DNA of 23,288 nt from CAKSXP01 sp964609305 (GTDB taxonomy: Bacteria; Bacillota; Clostridia; Oscillospirales; Oscillospiraceae), in assembly GCA_964609305.1 (NCBI GenBank), contig CAZSRK010000033.1, forward strand, positions 1 through 23,288. The letters run 5' to 3'. Every line of letters begins with the position of its first letter. Within the stretch, counting starts at the first letter, position 1. Under the pieces are notes generated by a model. The model ran no database searches and was not told the origin of the DNA. It was given only the letters and a program-made list of their open reading frames with translations. Made by a program: the position numbers and the translations under genes. This document shows, in pieces, positions 15,406 through 22,326 of this stretch.

Positions 15406-16792
15406 TATGAGAGCTACCAAGAACCCGATGCCCGAGCAGGATCCTCTGGTCCGTAACAAAAACTTTGAAGAAGTCGCGCTGGGATACACCGCGGAGATGG
15501 CCGTCGACGAGGCGCAGCGCTGTCTCAACTGCAAAAACCCGCTTTGCCGCGATGGCTGCCCGGTTAATGTACGTATACCCGAGTTCATCGCCAAAGTCAG
15601 CGAGGGAGACTTTGACGGGGCTTATTCCATCATCACTTCCACCAACTCGCTGCCCGCTGTGTGCGGACGTGTCTGCCCACAGGAGAGCCAGTGCGAGGGT
15701 AAATGTGTCCGAGGAATAAAGGGCGAGCCCGTTGCTATCGGCCGTCTGGAACGCTTTGTAGCCGACTATCACACCGAGCACGGCCATTCCGACGCCGCAC
15801 CCAAGAAGCCCGAGCCCAACGGCCACAAGGTTGCTATCATCGGCTCCGGTCCGGCCGGGCTGACCTGTGCCGGCGACCTCGCCCGCAAGGGATATGACGT
15901 CACCATTTATGAGGCCTTCCACAAGGCCGGCGGCGTCCTTGTTTACGGCATACCTGAGTTCCGTCTGCCGAAGGCAGTTGTTGCTCAGGAGGTTAAGAAA
16001 CTTGAGTATTTCGGCGTCAAGATAGTTACTGACGCAGTTATCGGCAGGGCCATGTCCATTGACGAGCTGTTCGAAGAGGGCTTTGAGGCTGTCTTTATCG
16101 GCTCCGGAGCCGGCCTGCCTCAGTTCCTCCATATCCCTGGTGAGAACCTGCTGGGCGTTTACTCGGCTAATGAATATCTTACCCGTATCAACCTTATGAA
16201 AGCATATCTGCCCGAGTATGACACGCCTATTAAGACCGCTAAGCGCGTCGCGGTTGTCGGCGGCGGCAACGTCGCTATGGACGCGGCCCGCTGTGCAAAG
16301 CGCATGGGCGCGGAGGAAGTGTACATAGTCTACCGCCGCAGCATGGATGAGCTTCCCGCCCGTAAGGAAGAGGTCCACCATGCTCAGGAAGAGGAGATCA
16401 TATTCAAACTCCTGAACAACCCTGTTTCCGTCATTGGTGATGAAAATGGTTGGGTCAAGGGTCTCGAGTGTGTAGAGATGGAGCTTGGCGAGCCTGACAG
16501 CTCCGGCCGTCGCCGTCCGATTGAGAAAAAGGGGTCAAACTTTGTGCTCGATGTTGACGCGGTTATCATCGCCATCGGCACCAGCCCCAACCCGCTTATC
16601 CGCTCTACGACTCCGGGCCTTGACGCCAATGCCAAGGGCTGCATCGTGGCGGACGACAGCATGGCCACTACCCGCGAGGGCGTTTTTGCCGGCGGCGATG
16701 CCGTTACCGGTGCTGCAACGGTCATACTTGCCATGGGCGCTGGAAAGACTGCCGCTGCGTCTATCGAGGAGTATATCAACAACAAGAAGTAA
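15398..16792 (+). CDS. nfnB: Ferredoxin:NADP+ transhydrogenase large subunit NfnB (GltA-like)
   Basis: This 464-residue protein resembles the glutamate synthase small subunit. It has two [4Fe-4S] motifs near the N-terminus: Cys42, 45, 50, 54 (CLNCKNPLCRDGCP) and Cys89, 93, 99, 103. The FAD-binding GSGPAG is at 150-155, and a second Rossmann site, VVGGGNVAMDAARCAKRMG, binds NADP(H). The C-terminal 'AGGDAVTGAATVILAMGAGK' region is intact. Many genomes label this protein NADPH-dependent glutamate synthase, but pairing with nfnA and the absence of a gltB gene here favour Nfn. AGGAGG (15384-15389) sets the ATG at 15398, within the nfnA stop region. Reading further upstream in this frame would run antiparallel to nothing known and lacks a start site. 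Confidence 0.93.
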   Translation: MPNMRATKNPMPEQDPLVRNKNFEEVALGYTAEMAVDEAQRCLNCKNPLCRDGCPVNVRIPEFIAKVSEGDFDGAYSIITSTNSLPAVCGRVCPQESQCEGKCVRGIKGEPVAIGRLERFVADYHTEHGHSDAAPKKPEPNGHKVAIIGSGPAGLTCAGDLARKGYDVTIYEAFHKAGGVLVYGIPEFRLPKAVVAQEVKKLEYFGVKIVTDAVIGRAMSIDELFEEGFEAVFIGSGAGLPQFLHIPGENLLGVYSANEYLTRINLMKAYLPEYDTPIKTAKRVAVVGGGNVAMDAARCAKRMGAEEVYIVYRRSMDELPARKEEVHHAQEEEIIFKLLNNPVSVIGDENGWVKGLECVEMELGEPDSSGRRRPIEKKGSNFVLDVDAVIIAIGTSPNPLIRSTTPGLDANAKGCIVADDSMATTREGVFAGGDAVTGAATVILAMGAGKTAAASIEEYINNKK

Positions 16793-16808
16793 GCATTTGC
16801 CACATAAA

Positions 16809-16836
16809 AAAGGCGCGGCTGTTTTGCCGCGCCTTT
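16809..16836. terminator. GC-rich hairpin after nfnB
   Basis: AAAGGCGCGGC (16809-16819) pairs perfectly with GCCGCGCCTTT (16826-16836) around a six-base loop. On the plus strand only three Ts follow the GC stem. On the minus strand the stem is followed by seven Ts (complement of A16805-16811), which makes it a strong terminator in the antisense direction. Some termination after nfnB is likely. Confidence 0.65.
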
Positions 16837-16863
16837 GATGTATTGAATTTGTTGGAGGTAAAA

Positions 16864-18456
16864 ATGAACGGAAACAGCGTTTTGAGCAAAAAATGGTTTC
16901 TGTATGCAACCGGCTTTTTTTCAGGGATGTCGGTTATGGCTATTGAACTGGGCGCCAGCAGGCTGTTTGCGCCGTATTTCAGCTCCTCCCAGATAGTCTG
17001 GACTGTTATAATCGGGACTATCATGATCGCCATGGCGATAGGAAACGTCTGGGGCGGCCGGTCCGCCGATAAGAACCCTGACCCGAAAAAGCTCTATATC
17101 CGGATACTGCTTGTCGCGATCTGGACGGCACTTATCCCGTTTCTCGGCAAATACATCATTGCCGGGATAACTGTTTTGCTCGCGCTGTTTGTCGACAGCA
17201 ATTTCCTTGTCTGGGCTTCCTTTTCCGCATGCATCGTTCTGTTTGTCTTTCCGCTTATGCTCCTCGGAACCGTGACGCCCAGCCTGATGAAGTACGCTAC
17301 GGAGAGCCTGGACGACAACGGGAAGACAGTCGGTGAGCTTGAGGCACTTGGCACTATCGGAAGTATCATAGGAACTTTCACCCCGACGTTTATCACTATC
17401 CCGACTCTCGGCACATCGCGCACATTTTTGCTGTTTGCTGCCATACTTGCTGTCATAAGCTGTATTTACTTTATCGGCGGCATCTCAGGGAAGAAGAGGA
17501 TAGTTCCCATAATCCTGTCTGTTGCTGTCATCGGCGCGTCATTTGTCCCGGTCACAGACAGCTTTGCCTTCTGGGAGGACGATGTCGTATACGAGGGAGA
17601 GTCGATTTATAATTATCTTCAGGTCAAGGAGACGGACAATAGCGTTATTCTGTCTACCAATGTAGCGGTTGGCGTACAGTCTATCATGATGAAAAACGGC
17701 GGGCTTACGGGAATGTATTACGATTATGCGCTGGCTGCGCCGCTTATGACTGACAGCCCGGACACGGCAGAGATATTGATCCTTGGGCTCGGGACAGGCA
17801 CATATGCAAAGCAGTGCCTGACATATTTCCCACAGATGAGCATCGAAGGCGTCGAGATAGACGAGAGCATAGTCGAGCTTGCTAGGGAGTATTTTGAACT
17901 TCCGGATGAGGTGAAGGTTACGGTAGAGGATGGCAGGGCATATCTGTCGCAGGCCGGTATGTACGATGTTATCATGGTCGATGCATATCAGGATATTACG
18001 ATCCCATTTCAGATGTCTACCGTTGAATTTTTTACCGAGGTCAGTCAGCACCTGAATGAAAACGGCGTTATGGTCGTAAATATGAACATGACCTCATCAA
18101 GCGAGGGAGGTATAAACGAATACCTGACAGACACTATCGCGTCGGTGTTTCCGGAGGCGGCAAAAGTCGTGGTTTCAAACAATACAAATACTGTGCTGTT
18201 TGCCTCCGAGTCTGGCGCAATGCTTGAAAGGTTTGAAGAAAACCGTGCAAAGCTCACGGACGTCGAGCTTTCTGCGCATATGCAGACAGTTGCGGACACC
18301 ATGGAGGACGTTGGGGCAGGGGACAAGCTATTGACTGATGACAAGGCCCCCGTTGAGCTGCTCGGCATGGCAGCCATTGATGAGCTAATTGAAGAAGAGC
18401 TGGATTGGATCAGGGAAGCGATTAAATCCGGGGATTTCTCAGCTATCCTGGGATAA
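16864..18456 (+). CDS. Membrane-anchored spermidine synthase-like protein
   Basis: The 530-residue protein has an N-terminal half with about seven membrane segments (residues about 10-230), containing the family stretch MAIELGASRLFAPYF and GGRSADKNPDP. The C-terminal half is a cytoplasmic spermidine-synthase-like Rossmann domain: ESIYNYLQV, ILGLGTGTYAKQCL, GVEIDESIVELAREYF, EDGRAYL and MVDAYQD. Soluble SpeE has GGGDGG where this has GLGTGT, so the amine or decarboxylated AdoMet pocket may differ. Such fused membrane/SpeE-like proteins are widespread, but the reaction is not established. GGAGG (16854-16858) lies 5 bases before the ATG; an upstream TTG at 16843 is less likely. The gene follows the nfnB hairpin and has no clear promoter of its own. 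Confidence 0.85.
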   Translation: MNGNSVLSKKWFLYATGFFSGMSVMAIELGASRLFAPYFSSSQIVWTVIIGTIMIAMAIGNVWGGRSADKNPDPKKLYIRILLVAIWTALIPFLGKYIIAGITVLLALFVDSNFLVWASFSACIVLFVFPLMLLGTVTPSLMKYATESLDDNGKTVGELEALGTIGSIIGTFTPTFITIPTLGTSRTFLLFAAILAVISCIYFIGGISGKKRIVPIILSVAVIGASFVPVTDSFAFWEDDVVYEGESIYNYLQVKETDNSVILSTNVAVGVQSIMMKNGGLTGMYYDYALAAPLMTDSPDTAEILILGLGTGTYAKQCLTYFPQMSIEGVEIDESIVELAREYFELPDEVKVTVEDGRAYLSQAGMYDVIMVDAYQDITIPFQMSTVEFFTEVSQHLNENGVMVVNMNMTSSSEGGINEYLTDTIASVFPEAAKVVVSNNTNTVLFASESGAMLERFEENRAKLTDVELSAHMQTVADTMEDVGAGDKLLTDDKAPVELLGMAAIDELIEEELDWIREAIKSGDFSAILG

Positions 18457-18466
18457 CCGGAAACAA

Positions 18467-18500
18467 CGCGCGCCGCATAGATCGGTCTATGCGGCGCGCG
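18467..18500. terminator. Perfect 14-bp hairpin between convergent genes
   Basis: CGCGCGCCGCATAG (18467-18480) pairs perfectly with CTATGCGGCGCGCG (18487-18500) around ATCGGT. It sits between the convergent SpeE-like gene and coaX. The U-tracts on both sides are poor (CTGCTATTT on plus, TTGTTT on minus), so termination strength is uncertain though the position is typical. Confidence 0.6.
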
Positions 18501-18503
18501 CTG

Positions 18504-19274
18504 CTATTTGACATTTTTTCTGTAAATCAGCCACAGACCGCGCATTATCAGCTCAGGATCGTTGATTATACCTTTTCTGCGGCAGTGAGGAAGAACAAAA
18601 TCGGCAAGCTCACCGGTTGCCACGGCAGTCACCGGACTGCCAAGCTCGTCCTCCATCCTGTCAAGCAGACCATCGATCACAGCTGCTGCGCCAAAGACAA
18701 CACCGCTTCTGACTGAATTCTCTGTGGTCTTGCTTATGACTTTCGACGGGGCTTCCGGGGCAACGCTTGGCAGCTTTGAGGCGCCGCGCAGCAATGCATT
18801 ATGGCTGAGAATAACGCCGGGCGCGATGGCACCGCCGATATAATTGCCATTGGAATCAAGAACGCCCATTGCCGTGGCCATACCCATATCTATTGTGACA
18901 CAGGGCAGCGGGTATCGCTCAAGCGCGGCGACAGCAGCAGCGGCGAAATCGCCTCCCAGCTCGGTAGGGTCATCGATTCTTATATTAAGTCCTGTTTTAA
19001 CACCGGGGCCGACAACAAGCGCCGTTTTGCCGGAGACGAAATACAGCGCCTGGCGCAGCAGACGCGTTTCCTGCGGCACCACGGAGGCTATTATCGCACC
19101 CTCTGCTGCGCGCAGATCGATACTCCTCTGAGATGCCATAAGATGAAGAAGTACAGCGTATTCGTCCGCTGTGCGCGGCGTCGATGTTGAAAGAGAGCAG
19201 GAAAAAACCGCTTTCCCATCTTCAACACCAGCGAATACTATGTTTGAATTGCCTATGTCAAAAGTAAGTACCAT
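18504..19274 (-). CDS. coaX: Type III pantothenate kinase CoaX
   Basis: CoaX phosphorylates pantothenate, the first committed step of coenzyme A synthesis, in the cytoplasm. The protein has 256 residues from the chosen start MVLTFDIGNSN, which contains the phosphate-binding DIGN(S/T)N motif with catalytic Asp6. Other family regions are VVGPGVKTGLNIRIDDPTELGGD, VTIDMGMATAMGV and IGGAIAPGVILSHNAL. Two usually conserved places differ: GGDFAAA replaces the common GADR, and GMAT replaces GTAT. The ATG at 19274 is chosen because GAGG lies 8 bases upstream; the ATG at 19280 is only 2 bases from it. The gene is convergent with the SpeE-like gene and divergent from the cupin gene. Confidence 0.92.
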   Translation of the reverse strand: MVLTFDIGNSNIVFAGVEDGKAVFSCSLSTSTPRTADEYAVLLHLMASQRSIDLRAAEGAIIASVVPQETRLLRQALYFVSGKTALVVGPGVKTGLNIRIDDPTELGGDFAAAAVAALERYPLPCVTIDMGMATAMGVLDSNGNYIGGAIAPGVILSHNALLRGASKLPSVAPEAPSKVISKTTENSVRSGVVFGAAAVIDGLLDRMEDELGSPVTAVATGELADFVLPHCRRKGIINDPELIMRGLWLIYRKNVK

Positions 19275-19309
19275 ACCCATAACCTCTTATACAGATAATA
19301 TTTAATAAT

Positions 19310-19338
19310 AATTTATCAAAATGCTGTGCATATGTCAA
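19310..19338 (-). promoter_or_regulatory. Promoter for coaX
   Basis: Read on the minus strand, TTGACA (19338-19333) is a perfect -35 box, followed after 17 bases by TAAATT (19315-19310). The coaX start lies about 36 bases further on. Confidence 0.65.
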
Positions 19339-19345
19339 ACAACGC

Positions 19346-19374
19346 TTGAATTTTGCAAACATAAGTGCTAGTAT
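19346..19374 (+). promoter_or_regulatory. Promoter for the cupin gene
   Basis: TTGAAT (19346-19351), a 17-base spacer and TAGTAT (19369-19374) make a good sigma-A promoter. The transcript should start near 19381, which rules out the in-frame ATG at 19381 unless the message is leaderless. Its -35 box lies only 7 bases from that of coaX on the other strand. Confidence 0.7.
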
Positions 19375-19428
19375 GTATTCATGAAATCGGACCGTGTCCG
19401 TATTATCAAAAGAAAGGATGTACTTCCA

Positions 19429-19776
19429 ATGAGCTACAAGATCGTGCGCAAGAGTGATGCTTATGCATATGAGGCCCCCGGACACTACAACATGCTTCCG
19501 ACCCGCCTGCACAATCCTGCGGACGTCAACGACGGCAAGCTGGTCGTTGGTCTGTCCCACTTCCTGCCTGGCGGCGGCTGCCAGTTTGGCAATAACCCGA
19601 TGGAGTCCGTCTATTACATAATCAGCGGAGAGATGACTCTCACCACTGACGATGGAGAGACTGTGCTGCACGAAGGAGACACTTTCCACTGCGGCCCTGG
19701 CACTAACAAGGGTATCCAGAATAACGGCACCGAGACCTGCAAGATGCTTGTCTGCCTGACCAACCCCAACGCATAA
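19429..19776 (+). CDS. Small single-domain cupin protein
   Basis: The 115-residue protein is one cupin barrel. The first motif reads GGGCQFGNNPMESVYYIISGEM and the second GDTFHCGPGTNKGIQNNG. Cupins usually hold a metal through two His and a Glu in motif 1 and a His in motif 2. Here the Glu remains, the two motif-1 His are absent, and the motif-2 His position is Gly; one other His (in TFHC) is nearby. The metal site is therefore altered or lost. The start ATG follows AAAGGATG by a suitable gap. An in-frame ATG at 19381 would sit at the predicted transcription start. It is monocistronic and ends before a shared terminator. No substrate can be named. Confidence 0.8.
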   Translation: MSYKIVRKSDAYAYEAPGHYNMLPTRLHNPADVNDGKLVVGLSHFLPGGGCQFGNNPMESVYYIISGEMTLTTDDGETVLHEGDTFHCGPGTNKGIQNNGTETCKMLVCLTNPNA

Positions 19777-19813
19777 GCCTCAACTTTGCCATGAGCATGC
19801 AAAGCTTTCAAGC

Positions 19814-21154
19814 CTAACAAGGCTTCGTCCGTTCCCGGCAAGAAACAAAAAGCGTCCACATACAAACTGATGTATGTGGACGCTTCTTTAAGTCATATTT
19901 GAGTATCTCAGTAAGATAAATTACGATTATATAGCCTGTCAGTCCCATGCTGGGTACGAGTAGGACCACAAGGATAACCCCGCTGAGAGCATCGATGATG
20001 TTGACAGTCATGGACCACATCATCGCCCCAAGACCTTTCAGACAGCCGTCCGTTACTATGTCCAGGTACATTATTGGCAGCAGCGGTACAAAGATACGAA
20101 TGTATTCTCCGGCCTCCTGCGATTTATAGATAAGTACGCCCAAAGCATCGGCCGTTGAAAATAAAAACAGGGCGCAGGCGACCGAAAACAGCAGACTTTT
20201 TGTAAGCAATTTTGATACGGTTTCCGATATGTAATCTGTTTTGCCAGATACCTGAGCTTCGGTCAGGTTTGGTATAAGCGTTTCTGCCAGTGCCGATAGA
20301 AAACAGCAGGGGAACATTATGATTGGAAATACCATACCGTTTACTGTGCCGTAGCCTGCCAGCGCGGAGTCGGACGAGTGCCCGGCTTTCTTCAGTTCAC
20401 GAGGGACAAGAAGGTGCTGCAGCGTAGTCAGGGAAGTTCGTGCATATGCCGACAGGGCCAGAGGTACAGCGATCTGCAACATACGCGAGGTCAGCTTCGG
20501 TGATTTTTCCTTTTTAGAATAGTATTTATATTTATCCAGGGCAAAGACAATAATAAATGCCAGGAAACCGTACATATCGGCAAGCGTTCCAGCAAGGCAA
20601 ACAACAAAGCAGGAGCGTTCTATGTCACCGTCGGTAACTGAATTTAACAGCAGCATGACCATCGCTATGCGTACAAGCTGTTCGCTTATCTGTACCGCCG
20701 CTGATTTGTATACGCGCCCGACAGAGGTGAAATATCCCGCAAACACGGAGGAGAGGGACATAAAGGGCATGGATACTGACAATATCCGAAGGCTGCGCAC
20801 GGTCCTTGCGTCGCCTATCCATAGAAAACCGATAGGCTCAGCAAATATATACAGCACAGCGAAAGCGGTAAGGCCGAAAAATGCACTGTAAGACAGACAG
20901 CGCGCCATGACCATTCCTACGCCGCCGGAACGGGAAAAACCTATCTCTTCGGAGATAAGGCGCGTTGAGGCAAAACGTATGCCCGATACGGCCAGGGTGG
21001 AGCAAAGCGTCCCGACTGACATGACGAGCTGAAACAGCCCGATACCTGACGCGCCTATTCTTCCGATAAGCCAGATCTGGAACATCAGCCCAATTATCTG
21101 CATAAAAAGGGACGCAGCGGTCAGAAGAAACGTGTTTTTCATCAATGCTTTCAT
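19814..21154 (-). CDS. SpoVB/MurJ-like polysaccharide flippase, frame running through its terminator
   Basis: The 446-residue protein has about 12-14 hydrophobic segments and the start of the SpoVB-type oligosaccharide flippase family (MVF/MOP superfamily): NTFLLTAASLFMQIIGL, IGRIGASGIGLFQLVMS, SGIRFASTRLISEE. Relatives flip lipid-linked sugars across the membrane; SpoVB acts in spore cortex synthesis. AAAGG lies 9 bases before the ATG at 21154. The family usually ends shortly after YLTEILKY. Here the frame stays open through a strong intrinsic terminator (19850-19885), adding about 25 residues (end SCRERTKPC). Both other frames close just before the hairpin (TGA at 19895, TAA at 19890 on the minus strand). 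A lost stop codon or a small frameshift is therefore likely. Confidence 0.85.
   Translation of the reverse strand: MKALMKNTFLLTAASLFMQIIGLMFQIWLIGRIGASGIGLFQLVMSVGTLCSTLAVSGIRFASTRLISEEIGFSRSGGVGMVMARCLSYSAFFGLTAFAVLYIFAEPIGFLWIGDARTVRSLRILSVSMPFMSLSSVFAGYFTSVGRVYKSAAVQISEQLVRIAMVMLLLNSVTDGDIERSCFVVCLAGTLADMYGFLAFIIVFALDKYKYYSKKEKSPKLTSRMLQIAVPLALSAYARTSLTTLQHLLVPRELKKAGHSSDSALAGYGTVNGMVFPIIMFPCCFLSALAETLIPNLTEAQVSGKTDYISETVSKLLTKSLLFSVACALFLFSTADALGVLIYKSQEAGEYIRIFVPLLPIMYLDIVTDGCLKGLGAMMWSMTVNIIDALSGVILVVLLVPSMGLTGYIIVIYLTEILKYDLKKRPHTSVCMWTLFVSCRERTKPC
19850..19885. terminator. Bidirectional intrinsic terminator inside the flippase 3' end
   Basis: The arms AAGCGTCCACATACA (19850-19864) and TGTATGTGGACGCTT (19871-19885) form a perfect 15-bp stem with a six-base loop. 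On the minus strand a TTTGTTTCT tract follows; on the plus strand CTTT follows. It serves the flippase gene and perhaps also the convergent cupin gene. It lies upstream of the flippase stop codon. A smaller hairpin, AAGCCT/AGGCTT (19810-19825), lies closer to the cupin gene. Confidence 0.85.
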
Positions 21155-21252
21155 ATATCATCGCCTTTCCTAAAATATCTATGACAAAATCCTCCATTAA
21201 TATATGTGCACAAAAACAGAAAAAATCATATAAAAAAATTATCAAAAGTAAC

Positions 21253-21280
21253 TTGAAATCCCGTCAGAATATGCTATAAT
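21253..21280 (+). promoter_or_regulatory. Strong promoter for the sugar permease operon
   Basis: TTGAAA (21253-21258), a 16-base spacer and a perfect TATAAT (21275-21280) form a near-consensus promoter. Transcription should start near 21287, leaving a leader of about 113 bases before the first permease gene. Confidence 0.75.
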
Positions 21281-21293
21281 AACCATCATAGAC

Positions 21294-21319
21294 TATACTA
21301 ATTTGTGATATTTGGTATA
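21294..21319. promoter_or_regulatory. Possible operator: imperfect inverted repeat after the permease promoter
   Basis: TATACTAA (21294-21301) and TTGGTATA (21312-21319) are inverted copies that match at 7 of 8 positions with a 10-base gap. They lie about +7 to +32 from the predicted transcription start, where a repressor would block elongation. The sequence is AT-rich, so chance is possible. Confidence 0.35.
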
Positions 21320-21399
21320 ATTCATCCAAAAGATTATATCTATATACAAATAGTATGTTCAAGTGGCGTGTCAAAGAATACTATAAAGGAGAATTCTGC

Positions 21400-22311
21400 A
21401 TGAGACTCAAAGACATCAGGCGTGACTTTATTAGAAATAAGTCCGTGTATTTGTTGGCCTTGCCGGTTTTGCTGTTCTTCATCATCTTCAACTACATACC
21501 AATGGCGGGCATAATCCTCGGCTTTGAGAGATTTACGCCAAAAGCCGGAGTTTTTCTCAGTGAGTGGGTTGGTCTGAAGAACTTTATTAACTTCTTCGAA
21601 AGCTACTATTTCTGGCGCTTGCTGAGAAATACGTTTTTGATCAGTTTCTTTGACCTGCTGTTCAATTTCCCTGCGCCTATTATCCTCGCGCTTTTGCTCA
21701 ACGAGGTCGGCAATAAGTATTTTAAGAAAGTCATTCAGACTATCAGCTATATGCCGTACTTCATTTCAATGGTCGTTATGGCCGGTATAGTTATTGACTT
21801 TGTATCCACCGACGGTGTTATCACCAATGCTCTCAGCTCTCTTGGACTCGTTGAGAAGAAGAATCTTCTCTCCGTATCGTCGTACTTCCGGCCGATATAT
21901 ATTGCTTCCGGAATGTGGCAGGGCTTGGGTTATGGCTCGATAATCTATCTTGCGGCGTTGTCCGGTGTTGACCAGGAACTTTACGAGGCGGCTCGTATCG
22001 ACGGCGCCGGCCGTTGGAAGCAGACTATACATGTCACGTTGCCTGGCATTTCTTCGACTATCATAATCATGCTCATACTTAGATTGGGACAACTGCTCTC
22101 AGTCGGTATGGATAAGATCCTTCTTCTCTACAATCCCCTTATATACGAAACGGCAGACGTTATAACCACTTTTGTTTACAGAAAAGGTATTCAGGATTCT
22201 GACTACGGTTATTCCACGGCTGTGGAGCTTTTCAACTCGGTAATTAACTTCATATTCCTGCTCGGGGCAAATACGGTAAGCCGCAAATTCTCCGAGACGA
22301 GTCTGTTCTAA
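21400..22311 (+). CDS. Sugar ABC transporter permease, LplB type
   Basis: The 303-residue membrane protein has about six membrane segments and the inner-membrane EAA loop YEAARIDGAGRWKQTIHVTLPG (about residues 205-226), which docks to the ATPase. It matches the LplB/YteP branch of carbohydrate uptake permeases, with the typical start region SVYLLALPVLLFFIIFNYIPM and the end NTVSRKFSETSLF. AAAGGAG (21385-21391) lies 8 bases before the ATG; an in-frame ATG at 21355 lacks a site. It forms an operon with the LplC-type permease 15 bases downstream. The sugar cannot be told from sequence; relatives take up oligosaccharides using a shared MsmX-type ATPase encoded elsewhere. Confidence 0.9.
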   Translation: MRLKDIRRDFIRNKSVYLLALPVLLFFIIFNYIPMAGIILGFERFTPKAGVFLSEWVGLKNFINFFESYYFWRLLRNTFLISFFDLLFNFPAPIILALLLNEVGNKYFKKVIQTISYMPYFISMVVMAGIVIDFVSTDGVITNALSSLGLVEKKNLLSVSSYFRPIYIASGMWQGLGYGSIIYLAALSGVDQELYEAARIDGAGRWKQTIHVTLPGISSTIIIMLILRLGQLLSVGMDKILLLYNPLIYETADVITTFVYRKGIQDSDYGYSTAVELFNSVINFIFLLGANTVSRKFSETSLF

Positions 22312-22326
22312 AGGGGAGGAAAGAAA

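Noticed and set aside
15380..16381. 333-codon open frame on the minus strand opposite nfnB
   Set aside because: nfnB is supported by cofactor motifs throughout. The antisense frame has no site or family resemblance.
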